NCBI RefSeq assembly: GCF_019038435.1
Contig: NZ_JAGPOX010000094.1
Span: forward strand, 1-39,411
DNA: 39,411 nucleotides
From: Nocardia alni
GTDB taxonomy: Bacteria; Actinomycetota; Actinomycetes; Mycobacteriales; Mycobacteriaceae
Direction: 5' to 3'
The position numbers and the translations under genes are program-made. Position 1 is the stretch's first letter, and the number at the start of each line of letters is the position of its first letter. Positions 31,776-39,411 of the stretch are shown here, one piece after another. The notes under the pieces are model-generated. The model saw only the letters and a list, made by a program, of their open reading frames with translations. It had not been told where the DNA came from and did no database searches.

Positions 31776-33616
31776 TACTCGTACAGGCCCTCCACATGCC
31801 AGGTATTCGTGTAGCCGAACAGCAGCAGTACCTTGACGTCGGCCGCCAGCAGCACCTGGGCGCGGACGGCGGGACGGGGGCCCGCCCACCAGCGCTCGTC
31901 CAGGAGCCAGGGGCCCGCCCAGCCGGTCACCTCCCAGTGCTTGCCGCCCCAGCGCAGACGGGTCGGCTCGGCGGTGAACAGGCCGCGATCGGTGACCCAT
32001 ACCGGCGCGTCGTCGGCGGACTCCAGCACCACCTCGGGACGGTTGACCAGCACCACGGCCGGGGCGGGTTCGGGCAGCCTGCCGGGCCACGGCAGCGTGG
32101 GATCCGCGGCGGGGGTCTGCTCGTCACCGAGCGCGATCAGGGTGACCCGTTCGACGGGTCCGCGCCCGCCGCTGAGTACGCCGACCTGGACCGCCTCTCC
32201 CCCCAGCAGGCCCTGCACCCGCACCAACGCGCGCCGCGCGGCCTCCTGCTCCTGTCCGGCCCCGCCCCACAGCCCGAGCTGCAACGTCCCGGCGGACACC
32301 ACTTCGATCGGCTCCAACCGCAGCAGCACGATCGGTGCGGGCTCGTGCTCGTTCGGCCGAAACCTCTTTCGGTCCACAGGGATTCCGAGCTCCGGAGCGC
32401 GCCTTTCTCGGCTCCTGCGGATGCTCACTCCCGCCTCATCAGCCGCCACGACACCCGGCCGGGAAGCACGCGCCGGATCCACGCCGGATCCTTCCTGGTC
32501 CGTACGGATCACCGCGTCCGCTCGGCCGATCGCCGCGATCCCGGACCACTCGTCCCGGCCCGGTCCACGCAGGGCGCGGCGGGTGAGCCAGCCGTCCAAC
32601 TGCCAGCGGATTCGGTCCGCGGTGCCGTCCGGGGTCAGCGGTTCGGCGCAGCGCCAGATTCGGGAAAGGCGTTCCCCGGACTCGGTTTCCGCGATCACCT
32701 CCAGGCGGGTACAGGCCAGCGATGCGGCGGCCAGACGTTCGTGCAGCCGGGTGGCCAGCAGTCGCCCGGCGAAGGCTGCGGCGTCCACCCGTTCGATCGG
32801 CGGATCGCAGGGGTACTGCACCGCCAATTCCGCTGCGGGCGGATGGGGGGCGGGCGGGCGCTCCGGTTCGGCGCGGGCGCAGCGGTGCGCCGCGATCGCG
32901 TCGGCGTCGAAGCGCGAGGCGACCTCGGCCGGGGTCAGCGCGGCGAAATCACCGATTCGCCGTAACCCCAAGCGGTGCAACAGGTCCACCAGATCCTCGC
33001 GCCCCGGACCGGCCAGGCTGGGCTCGACGGCGAGCTCACCCACCGGCAGTGGCGCCAGGAATTCCGCGCCCCGTCCGGGCGGCACGAGGGCCGCGCGGCG
33101 GGCAGCCAGCACCGCGGTGGACATCTCGTCCGCGATTCCGATCCTGCACTCCACCCCGACCGCGGCCACCGCGTCCACCAGGCGCTCGGCCGACGCCTCC
33201 TCGGAACCGAAGAACCGCGTCGCGCCCCGCGCCACCAGCACCAGTAGCCCGGCGCGCAGCACCTCCGCCCCGGGCGCCACCTCGTCCACGGCCGCGACCA
33301 CCGGCTCGAACAACCGCGCGTCCCGGTCCGGATCCGCCTGCGCCACATATAGATCGGGGCACCGAGACTGCGCCTCCCGCCGCCGCGCCCCGCGCCGCAC
33401 CCCCGCGGCCCGCGCCGTTTCCGAACACGCCACGACCCGATTGGCGTGCAGCACCGCTACCGGCCGCACCGGCGAGACGCCAGCCGCCGCACCGGCCGCG
33501 ACGGCGGGCCAGTCCGGGCACCACAGCGCCAGCACCCGGGCCCCGCCGCGCCCACTCACCGCCACAACTCGCCGCGCGACATCGCCATCACGCACCACGG
33601 CTCCGATCGTTCCCAC
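31775..33616 (-). CDS. imuB: ImuB, Y-family polymerase-like mutasome protein
   Basis: A 613-residue catalytically dead Y-family polymerase relative that links DnaE2 to the sliding clamp. The N-terminal part has ARVLALWCPDWPAVA where active enzymes carry the metal-binding Asp, consistent with loss of catalysis. The little-finger region is followed by a clamp-binding motif QLGLWGG (residues 446-452), matching QLPLWG of M. tuberculosis ImuB. Residues about 350-425 are a disordered, charged insert, making the protein longer than the roughly 525 residues of the mycobacterial form. The C-terminal part ends HVEGLYE. The start is GTG 33616, 70 nt after imuA'; the two genes form one SOS operon. Confidence 0.93.
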   Translation of the reverse strand: MGTIGAVVRDGDVARRVVAVSGRGGARVLALWCPDWPAVAAGAAAGVSPVRPVAVLHANRVVACSETARAAGVRRGARRREAQSRCPDLYVAQADPDRDARLFEPVVAAVDEVAPGAEVLRAGLLVLVARGATRFFGSEEASAERLVDAVAAVGVECRIGIADEMSTAVLAARRAALVPPGRGAEFLAPLPVGELAVEPSLAGPGREDLVDLLHRLGLRRIGDFAALTPAEVASRFDADAIAAHRCARAEPERPPAPHPPAAELAVQYPCDPPIERVDAAAFAGRLLATRLHERLAAASLACTRLEVIAETESGERLSRIWRCAEPLTPDGTADRIRWQLDGWLTRRALRGPGRDEWSGIAAIGRADAVIRTDQEGSGVDPARASRPGVVAADEAGVSIRRSRERRAPELGIPVDRKRFRPNEHEPAPIVLLRLEPIEVVSAGTLQLGLWGGAGQEQEAARRALVRVQGLLGGEAVQVGVLSGGRGPVERVTLIALGDEQTPAADPTLPWPGRLPEPAPAVVLVNRPEVVLESADDAPVWVTDRGLFTAEPTRLRWGGKHWEVTGWAGPWLLDERWWAGPRPAVRAQVLLAADVKVLLLFGYTNTWHVEGLYE

Positions 33617-33686
33617 GCGGTTCGACCGGAACCCCTCGCGCGATCACGACACATATGCCGCGCCCACGGCTCGCCCGCAAGCTCAC

Positions 33687-34637
33687 TCACGATGCCGCAT
33701 GATTCGCGTCCACTATCGGCGAAACGGTCGAATCTGGCTGTGCGACAGTCCATTCGACACCATCACCGCCGGGCATCAGATCGATCAGGCCGGTGCGGTG
33801 CGCACTCGAACGGTCGCGTACCCGCACATCGAGCCGCATGGTGCGCAGGCGGCCGCAGCCTCGCCCGAGGCCGCCGTAGCCGGCGACCCGGGCCTCGATG
33901 CGCAGCGCCGGACCGGACCAGGAGCCCCCGGTCACCACGAGCGTGGCGCCCTTGGTGCGGGCGCGCGCGGTGAGCACACGAGTTCTCGCGGACGGCACTG
34001 TCGCGCCGCGCAATCCGAGCACGACCAGATCCAAACCATCCAGCAATACCGAAGCTATCTCCAGCGGATCGGGGCCGGGATCGGGCACCACGGCCAATCG
34101 ATCCAGCCGAGCCCCCATCTCGGCCGCGGCCAGCAGGCCGAGCCGCGGCAGACCGACCGCGACGGCATGTCCGCCATCGCCGGTCACCGCGGCCAGCAAC
34201 CCGATCAGTAACGAACTCGCACCCGAATACTCGACCACCGAACCCCGAACCAGGCCACCGACCGGCAACAGCCCCGCCAGCGCGGGTGGTACCGGCAACA
34301 ACTTCCCGCCGCCCGACCACGGCTCGCCCCGCCCCTGCCCCTGGCCCGACGAATCCAGCGCACGCATCCGCATCGGCGACTCCCCGTCCGCCTCGTCCGA
34401 CGCGTCGCATCGCCGCGGCATCGCCTGCGCACGCGACTGCTCCGACGAATCCCCGGACAGCCGCCCCGACGCCCCTTCGGACGGCGGCGCCGACGACTCC
34501 CTCGTCTCCTCCGACCGCGTCTGCGCATGCCGCCACACCGGCGGCATGCGCGCGTCCGCGCCGCGCGCCGGGACCGCGGCGATCAGTCGGCGCAGTTCCG
34601 CCAGCCGCATACGTTTCACCTCGTCGGGCGACCCCAT
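33687..34637 (-). CDS. imuA': ImuA' mutasome accessory protein
   Basis: A 316-residue RecA-fold-like protein needed for DnaE2/ImuB mutagenesis in mycobacteria. The core starts at LLPVPPALAGLLPVGGLVRG and continues VVEYSGASSLLIGLLAAVTG, where a Walker A GKT is missing, then LDRLAVVPDPGPDPLEIASV and LDLVVLGLRGA. Residues about 38-112 are a Ser/Glu/Arg/Gly-rich insert with no fold, between the N-terminal helix and the core; mycobacterial ImuA' is about 200 residues. The ATG 34637 has AGGTGA 7 nt upstream. A LexA box lies 59 nt upstream of the start. It is the first gene of the imuA'-imuB operon. Confidence 0.88.
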   Translation of the reverse strand: MGSPDEVKRMRLAELRRLIAAVPARGADARMPPVWRHAQTRSEETRESSAPPSEGASGRLSGDSSEQSRAQAMPRRCDASDEADGESPMRMRALDSSGQGQGRGEPWSGGGKLLPVPPALAGLLPVGGLVRGSVVEYSGASSLLIGLLAAVTGDGGHAVAVGLPRLGLLAAAEMGARLDRLAVVPDPGPDPLEIASVLLDGLDLVVLGLRGATVPSARTRVLTARARTKGATLVVTGGSWSGPALRIEARVAGYGGLGRGCGRLRTMRLDVRVRDRSSAHRTGLIDLMPGGDGVEWTVAQPDSTVSPIVDANHAAS

Positions 34638-34695
34638 CCTCGTTCACCTATCTCCCTCGAATGGACTCCAGCACCGATCCAGCTATCGATGTGTG

Positions 34696-34711
34696 TCGAA
34701 TATACGTTCGA
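34696..34711. promoter_or_regulatory. LexA (SOS) box of imuA'-imuB
   Basis: TCGAATATACGTTCGA matches TCGAAC-N4-GTTCGA with one mismatch and is fully positioned for imuA'. It resembles the dnaE2 box, so the three genes should be induced together by DNA damage. It also lies 110 bp before the kinase gene. Confidence 0.93.
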
Positions 34712-34807
34712 TAGATTGCCAGCGGAAGCCCGGCCCTGTCCATGTCGGGGTGGCGTGCGAGCCGGACCCATGCTCGGCGAAGCGGGCCAGTCAGGATGGT
34801 TTTCCGC

Positions 34808-34813
34808 TATTCT
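34808..34813 (+). promoter_or_regulatory. Likely -10 element of a leaderless kinase mRNA
   Basis: TATTCT lies 7 nt before GTG 34821, with no ribosome binding site between. Transcription would start at the GTG itself, as in many actinobacterial leaderless genes. Confidence 0.5.
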
Positions 34814-34820
34814 CGCGCCC

Positions 34821-35951
34821 GTGACCGAACGCGCCCGTCCTATCGTCGGCCCCGACTATCTGGTCGCCGGCCGGTATCGTCTGCAGTCCAAGCTCGGCGG
34901 TGGCGGCATGGGCGCGGTCTGGCTGGCCCACGACCGGCTGCTCGACCGCGACGTCGCCATCAAGCAGGTGCTGACCACGGCCGGGCTCAGCGAAGAGCAG
35001 GCCCGCGAGGTCCGCAACCAGATCGTCCACGAGGGCCGGGTCGCCGCCAAGCTGTCGCACGAGCACGCCATCGCCGTCTACGACGTGGTGCTGGAGGCGG
35101 GTGAGCCGTGGCTGGTCATGGAGTACCTGCCCTCGCGCAGCGTCGCCAAGGCGCTGGCGCTGGCCGATGCGCTCTCGCCCATCGAGGTGGCGCAGATCGG
35201 CGCGCAGGTCGCCGACGCACTGGCCGCCGCGCATGCCGTCGGCATCGTGCACCGCGATATCAAGCCCGGCAACATCCTGGTCGCCGACCGCGGCGCCGAG
35301 GTCGGCATGGCGAAGCTCAGCGACTTCGGCATCTCGCGCGGCACGGGTGAGGCGATCGACGAGCTGGAAGAGAGCATCACCGGCACCCCCGCCTATCTGC
35401 CGCCGGAGGTCGCGCGCGGCGCGCAGCCCACCGCCGCCAGCGACGTCTACTCGCTCGGCGCGACGCTGTACACCGCGGTGGAGGGGCAGCCGCCGTACGG
35501 TCTCGACGATGACAACGACGTCATCGTCCAGCGCGCCGCGATGGCGCAGATCACCCCGCCGAGCCGCAGCGGCCCGCTCACCGAGGCGCTGCTGCACATG
35601 ATGGAGCCCGCGCCGCAGCGCCGCCCCACCATGGCCGAGGCACGCAACGAGATCCTGACCGCCGTTTTCGGTCCCGGCACCGAGCCCTACATACTCGGCG
35701 CGCCGGTCCGCACCGAGGACGGCACCATCCCGGCCTGGGCCGCGCGCAACTCGGCCGCGGGCATGCGCAGCCCGCACTCCACCCCGCTGCCCCGCCCGCA
35801 GCGCGTCAATGCCCCGAGCGCCCCTGCGCCGCAACAGAAGAAGCCGGGCTTCAACCTCAACGCCCTGGGGCCCAACGCCGCACCGCTGGCCATCGCGATC
35901 GGACTGCTGATCGGCCTGGTCATCCTGGTCGCGATCCTCATCGCGCTCTGA
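34821..35951 (+). CDS. Membrane-anchored Ser/Thr protein kinase
   Basis: A 376-residue Hanks-type kinase. The Gly-rich loop is LGGGGMGAVW (residues 25-34), the ATP-binding Lys is K48 in VAIKQ, the catalytic loop is HRDIKPGN with D146, DFG is at 168-170, and the activation segment holds ESITGTPAYLPPEVA. After a Pro/Ala-rich linker the chain ends in a hydrophobic helix (LAIAIGLLIGLVILVAILIA) with no outside domain, so the kinase sits on the cytoplasmic face as a tail-anchored protein. The start is GTG 34821, probably leaderless. Substrates are unknown; it converges on the two-component genes at 36026-38333. Confidence 0.93.
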   Translation: MTERARPIVGPDYLVAGRYRLQSKLGGGGMGAVWLAHDRLLDRDVAIKQVLTTAGLSEEQAREVRNQIVHEGRVAAKLSHEHAIAVYDVVLEAGEPWLVMEYLPSRSVAKALALADALSPIEVAQIGAQVADALAAAHAVGIVHRDIKPGNILVADRGAEVGMAKLSDFGISRGTGEAIDELEESITGTPAYLPPEVARGAQPTAASDVYSLGATLYTAVEGQPPYGLDDDNDVIVQRAAMAQITPPSRSGPLTEALLHMMEPAPQRRPTMAEARNEILTAVFGPGTEPYILGAPVRTEDGTIPAWAARNSAAGMRSPHSTPLPRPQRVNAPSAPAPQQKKPGFNLNALGPNAAPLAIAIGLLIGLVILVAILIAL

Positions 35952-36025
35952 GCGCACGGACAGAGGTTCCACCCGTTATCCCGGCACGCTTGCGGCCGGA
36001 ACGACGAGGAGCACTTCGACCGGCG

Positions 36026-36691
36026 TCAGTCGATCCGGCGGCGATGGGCCCAGCGGGTCAAGGCGTTTCGGTTGGACTGCTGGGTCTTGCGCAGCACATT
36101 GGAGGCGTGGGTTTCCACGGTCTTCACCGAGATGAACAGGGATTCGGCGATTTCGCGGTAGGTGTAACCGCGGGCGAGCAGCCGCAACACTTCCAGCTCG
36201 CGCGGGGTCAGCGAATCCAGTTCCGGATCGAGCGGGGGCTCGGGGGCCGGTGAGCGCCCAGTGAACGAGTCCAGGACGAATCCGGCCAATCGCGGGCTGA
36301 ACACCGCGTCACCGCCCGCGACCCGCCGGATGCCATCGGCCAGTTCGGATCCGGAGATGGTCTTGGTGACATATCCGCGCGCGCCCGCGCGAATCACCGC
36401 GATCACGTCCTCGGCGGCGTCGGATACGCTCAGCGCCAAGCAGACCGGAGCCTTCGAACCGCCGTTCCCGTTCCCCTTCTCAATCCCCTGCAGCACCGCG
36501 ACCCCGCCGCCATCGGGCATGTGCACATCCAGCAGCACCACATCCGGGCCGGACGTCGCGATTCCGGTGATCGCCTCGCCCACCGCACCGGCCTCGCCCA
36601 CCACCTCCATATCGGCCTCGCGACTCAGCTCGGCCCGCACACCGGAACGGAACACGGCATGGTCGTCGACCAGAAAGACCCTGATGGACAC
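36026..36691 (-). CDS. LuxR/NarL-type response regulator (EsrR-like)
   Basis: A 221-residue response regulator. The receiver domain has the acidic pair in FLVDDHAVF, phospho-acceptor D55 in VVLLDVHMPDGGG and the conserved Lys in GYVTKTISG. A linker rich in Pro leads to a LuxR DNA-binding domain (LTPRELEVLRLLARGYTYRE, IAESLFISVKTVETHASNVL). The start is GTG 36691 with GAGGAGA upstream. It lies downstream of the PspC-histidine kinase gene on the same strand, separated by a hydrolase remnant. Together with the divergent PspC protein the set matches EsrISR of Corynebacterium glutamicum, a cell-envelope stress system. Confidence 0.93.
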   Translation of the reverse strand: MSIRVFLVDDHAVFRSGVRAELSREADMEVVGEAGAVGEAITGIATSGPDVVLLDVHMPDGGGVAVLQGIEKGNGNGGSKAPVCLALSVSDAAEDVIAVIRAGARGYVTKTISGSELADGIRRVAGGDAVFSPRLAGFVLDSFTGRSPAPEPPLDPELDSLTPRELEVLRLLARGYTYREIAESLFISVKTVETHASNVLRKTQQSNRNALTRWAHRRRID

Positions 36692-36721
36692 GGTTCTCCT
36701 CACCTGAAGATGGATGCCACG

Positions 36722-36931
36722 CTACCGGCCGCCGAGCAGATCGCCCATCCATCGGTACCACATCCAGACGTCCGGCTCCGGGCAGAACCACGCCCTCGGC
36801 GCCGACTCGCGAACGAAGCCGATCATCTGTTCGCCCAGGGACTTCTCACACCCAACGGCTAGCACCGGAATCGTGAGCGGCTCCGCGGCGACCGCACGCA
36901 TCTGATCGGCGCTGACCCAGGTGTCGGAGAC
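36722..36931 (-). pseudogene. Frameshifted alpha/beta hydrolase remnant
   Basis: One frame gives SADQMRAVAAEPLTIPVLAV followed by GCEKSLGEQMIGF, the typical late strand of epoxide-hydrolase-like proteins. Near 36790 the similarity moves to another frame, which reads GAEGVVLPGAGRLDVVPMDG, where a normal protein would have GVVLPGAGHW and the catalytic His. Here that His is Arg. Only the last quarter of the gene remains, wedged between the two-component genes, without a start codon or active site. Confidence 0.55.
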
Positions 36932-36974
36932 CATCGACCGGCAACAGCATCTCGATGATCGGCAGAGCGAGACG

Positions 36975-38333
36975 TCACTCTCCGGTGGCGGCGTTGGCTC
37001 GGCCGCGGGATTCCGGTGACATCGCACCATCGGCCTCGGCGTTCTCGGCGGTCGGCGCGCCGTCGGCATCCGTCACATCGCCGCCGTCGACTCCCTCGGA
37101 ATCCTTGCGGGGCATGGTGATCCGGACCTCCGTGCCGCGGCCGGGGGTGGAATCGATGACGACGGCGCCGCCGCGGCGTTCGATGCGGGCGTGGATGGAT
37201 TTGGACAGGCCCTGCCGGTCTGCCGGAACGTCGGCGGGATCGAAGCCGGCGCCTCGGTCGCGGACGAAGATGCCGACCTGGTGGGGCTCTACCTCGGCGA
37301 ACAGGTCGATGGTCGGGACTCCGGCGTGTTTGGCGGCGTTGACCAGGGCCTCGCGGGTGGCGCCCAGGAGGGCGGTGAAATGTTCTCGGGGAAGGCCGAA
37401 TCCCGTATCGCCCGGATCCATCGAGACGTCGCCGACGGTGACCGGGGCGACCTTCACGCCGTGCTGGTCCTCCACCTCACCGGCGATCGTGCGCAGGGCC
37501 GCGGCCAGGCTGGACTGCGGCGGCATGGTGTCCTCGAACAGCCACTTGCGCAGTTCTCGCTCCTGGCTGCGGGCCAGGCGCATCACCTCCTGCGGGTCGT
37601 CGGCCTGGCGCTGAATCAGTGCGAGGGTTTGCAGCACCGAATCGTGCAGGTGCGAGGCGATCTCCTCGCGCTCCTCGTTGCGGATGCGCGCGGCGCGTTC
37701 GGAATTGAGCGCGCGGACCATGCGCAGCCACAGCGGAACCGTCAGCAGGCCGACCCCGATCAGCGTGACCGCGACCGCGATCATTGCCGACCCCAGCGAA
37801 CTCAGGTTGATCCGGGCCAGCACCACCACGCCGAGCCCGACCACGATCAGCGTCGCCCCGGCCACGATGCGCGTCCAGGTGAGCACCGAGGGCCGCACCG
37901 GCAGCCCGAGGATCGAGCGCGGCCCCTCGGCGTCGAATTCGCGCCACACCAGCGCCGCGCCCACCGCGACAACGATGATCGGCGCCACCACATGCGCTGC
38001 TGTGCCGTTGAACAGCCACGCCATCGACACCGCCAGCGTCACGCCCAGCAGCACCAGCCCGGCCGCCTGCCGTCGCTCCGCGGCCGTCGGCGGCGGCCCG
38101 TCCCCACCGGAGGAGGTGAAGATCCACAGCATCCCGTACCCGACGATGCCCGCCCCCATCAGCGCCGACAGCAGCACGAACCCGACGCGCACCTTGAACA
38201 CGTCGACCCCGAGATGATCGGCGATCCCGCCCGCGACCCCACCGACCACCCGCCCCCGTGCACGCCGCGTCATGCGCGGATACGGCGCGGGCGCGACCCC
38301 TCGGGCATCGAGATCGGGCATGGACGGATACAT
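36975..38333 (-). CDS. PspC-domain sensor histidine kinase (EsrS-like)
   Basis: A 452-residue sensor kinase. A PspC domain occupies residues 20-75 (RRARGRVVGGVAGGIADHLG, VFKVRVGFVLLSALMGAGIV). Four further hydrophobic helices follow. The dimerisation/phosphotransfer segment is EIASHLHDSVLQTLALIQRQ, with His 230 before Asp as the likely phosphosite of a NarX/LiaS-type kinase. The ATPase has TREALVNAAKHAG and VRDRGAGFD. The C-terminal 50 residues are acidic and disordered. The start is ambiguous: ATG 38333 lies 1 nt from GGAGG and ATG 38321 lies 13 nt from it. The PspC domain probably senses or receives an inhibitory signal from the divergent PspC protein. Confidence 0.92.
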   Translation of the reverse strand: MYPSMPDLDARGVAPAPYPRMTRRARGRVVGGVAGGIADHLGVDVFKVRVGFVLLSALMGAGIVGYGMLWIFTSSGGDGPPPTAAERRQAAGLVLLGVTLAVSMAWLFNGTAAHVVAPIIVVAVGAALVWREFDAEGPRSILGLPVRPSVLTWTRIVAGATLIVVGLGVVVLARINLSSLGSAMIAVAVTLIGVGLLTVPLWLRMVRALNSERAARIRNEEREEIASHLHDSVLQTLALIQRQADDPQEVMRLARSQERELRKWLFEDTMPPQSSLAAALRTIAGEVEDQHGVKVAPVTVGDVSMDPGDTGFGLPREHFTALLGATREALVNAAKHAGVPTIDLFAEVEPHQVGIFVRDRGAGFDPADVPADRQGLSKSIHARIERRGGAVVIDSTPGRGTEVRITMPRKDSEGVDGGDVTDADGAPTAENAEADGAMSPESRGRANAATGE

Positions 38334-38377
38334 ACCTCCGATCCTGACACGCCCCACCGACACCAACCATCGGGGAA

Positions 38378-38400
38378 TCACCCCATTTCCCTCGGGGTGA
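38378..38400. promoter_or_regulatory. Operator-like dyad in the divergent PspC promoter region
   Basis: TCACCCC-N9-GGGGTGA (38378-38384 and 38394-38400) lies between the divergent PspC genes. A second, wider pair, CATCGGGGA (38369-38377) and TCCCCGATG (near 38473-38481), flanks it. These may bind the response regulator for autoregulation. Confidence 0.45.
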
Positions 38401-38515
38401 CCCCACCACCATCGCCATCGCCCATGTAGCGCGATGCGGGGCTCGGCCAATTCAGGAACTCAATCAGGGTCATCCCCGATGCGCCCCGAACCGCTTCGCG
38501 ACCACGATGGACGGC

Positions 38516-39411
38516 ATGACCAGAGCGGGGTGGGCCGGGAACACCGGCCGATCGGGATTCAGTGAACAGATGCATCATCTGTGGCAGACGCGGCCCATGC
38601 GGCTGCGGCATCATGGCCCGGTCGCGGGGGTGGCGGCCGGGTTCGGACGACGGTACGGGGTCGATCCGGTGCTGGTGCGGGTCGCCTTCGTGGTATCGAC
38701 GATCTTCGGGGGGTCGGGGATCATCCTGTATCTGCTGGCCTGGCTGTTGTGCCCGGCGGCACAGGATCAGGTGTCCGCGGCCGAGGGGCTGTTCGGGCGG
38801 GGGCACAGCACGCAGTCGCCGGCCAAGACGGTGCTGCTGATCATCGTGCTGGTCATCGCGGTCAGCACCGTGGGACCGGTGGGGGCCGGACTCGGCGGCG
38901 CCGGGTTGATCAGTTTCGTGCTCATGCTGGCCGGGTGGTGGCTGCTGTACCTGCGCAGCCCGCAGCCGCCCGCCGACGAGTACGACACGTCGCTGCCGGA
39001 CGGGGGATACGGTGCGACCGGGTATCCGGGGACGATGTTCCCGGACAATTCACCATGGAGTTGGACGAGCTACGGCCCCTACACCAAGCTGCCCGACCAC
39101 TACGAGCCGGATCCACCGAACAATGCTGCGGCACAGACTGTTTCACCGCAGGACACTGAGGTGATCCCGGACCAGCCCACCGAGACGATCGACACCGTAC
39201 TGCCCGACGAAACACCACTGTCGGCCGAAGCAGTCGACCATCTCGCGAATTCCACAGTCGCACACAGCGATTCGACCATCACAGGCGCGCCCGAGGGAAC
39301 ATCCGGGGAATCCGAGAACAGCTATACGAGCACCCCGGAGACAGCTCGAACACCCACCGACAGCACCGCGTCACAACGGATCTCCTCCCCACCTCCCCCC
39401 TTCCGCACGAC
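38516..39411 (+). CDS. PspC-domain membrane protein (EsrI-like, partial)
   Basis: The frame is open from ATG 38516 to the window edge (298 codons). A PspC domain occupies residues 30-85 (HHGPVAGVAAGFGRRYGVDP, VLVRVAFVVSTIFGGSGIIL, YLLAWLLCP). Two more hydrophobic helices follow (TVLLIIVLVIAVSTVGPVGA and GLISFVLMLAGWWLLYL), then a long hydrophilic Asp/Pro/Thr/Ser-rich region without a fold, which continues past the edge. No ribosome site is clear; ATG 38507 is an alternative start. It is divergent from the PspC histidine kinase, as EsrI is from EsrS in Corynebacterium glutamicum, where EsrI is the inhibitory membrane component. Confidence 0.85.
   Translation, partial: MTRAGWAGNTGRSGFSEQMHHLWQTRPMRLRHHGPVAGVAAGFGRRYGVDPVLVRVAFVVSTIFGGSGIILYLLAWLLCPAAQDQVSAAEGLFGRGHSTQSPAKTVLLIIVLVIAVSTVGPVGAGLGGAGLISFVLMLAGWWLLYLRSPQPPADEYDTSLPDGGYGATGYPGTMFPDNSPWSWTSYGPYTKLPDHYEPDPPNNAAAQTVSPQDTEVIPDQPTETIDTVLPDETPLSAEAVDHLANSTVAHSDSTITGAPEGTSGESENSYTSTPETARTPTDSTASQRISSPPPPFRT

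Noticed and set aside
35952..36025. Hairpin CCGGC/GCCGG as terminator between the kinase and response regulator genes
   Set aside because: The stem is only 5 bp with a long loop and no T-tract, which is expected by chance at this GC content.
1..39411. tRNA, rRNA, CRISPR arrays, insertion sequences or prophage genes
   Set aside because: No cloverleaf, spaced short-repeat array, transposase, integrase or terminal inverted repeats were recognised when reading through both strands.

Overview
The window is high-GC chromosomal DNA from a mycolic-acid actinobacterium (order Mycobacteriales/Corynebacteriales), most likely Nocardia or a close relative. This rests on MspA-type porins, type VII (WXG100/EspC-like) substrates, an ImuA'/ImuB/DnaE2 mutasome under LexA boxes, a SAM-IV riboswitch, frequent GTG/TTG starts and ATGA gene overlaps. 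Gene order (trpS-yhjD, icd-metX, DUF3017, SpoU methylase, dnaE2, imuA'-imuB) recalls a condensed Mycobacterium tuberculosis Rv3335c-Rv3395c region. No phage, insertion sequence, tRNA, rRNA or CRISPR array was seen.

Layout. 1-3540: tail of a membrane protein, then a leftward operon of YbaB-like protein, WXG100 protein with a His/Gly/Ser-rich tail, and a CpnT-N-like protein without a recognisable toxin domain. 3821-6014: trpS and yhjD. 6197-7927: divergent MpaB-type oxygenase and TetR regulator with repeated operator-like sites. 7943-9735: leftward operon exonuclease III, exported guanyl-specific RNase, barstar. 9800-10645: alpha/beta hydrolase. 10783-12367: two paralogous four-helix membrane proteins tail to tail, whose 3' ends form a perfect shared hairpin. 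12573-14300: a decayed TetR gene and an MFS exporter. 14555-17401: icd and, divergently, a SAM-IV riboswitch, a 21-codon leader ORF and metX; the usual metY is absent. 17446-18630: DUF3017 protein, tRNA 2'-O-methyltransferase, YggU-family protein.

18693-21639: leftward three-gene operon with ATGA overlaps: EspC-like protein with a YxxxD signal, a WxG-helical/linker/GH19 hydrolase fusion, and a lipoprotein. It looks like a type VII-delivered wall hydrolase with a possible surface immunity or accessory lipoprotein, and is the best candidate here for an undescribed system. 21951-22925: TPM-like membrane protein. 22922-26404 dnaE2 and 31775-34637 imuA'-imuB form a split SOS mutasome; all three proteins carry extra disordered, polar inserts. 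Between them lie an SDR reductase, two MspA-family porins (one with an Asn/Gly/Ser insert of about 70 residues; the first preceded by a perfect hairpin touching its ribosome binding site), an IclR regulator, an alpha/beta hydrolase and a methyltransferase.

34821-35951: a Ser/Thr kinase with a C-terminal membrane anchor, probably leaderless. 36026-39411: LuxR-type response regulator, PspC-histidine kinase and a divergent PspC membrane protein, matching the layout of the Corynebacterium EsrISR envelope-stress system, plus a frameshifted alpha/beta hydrolase remnant.

Starts were chosen by Shine-Dalgarno position, family length and gene overlap. All functions are inferred from sequence reading alone; no database search was run.
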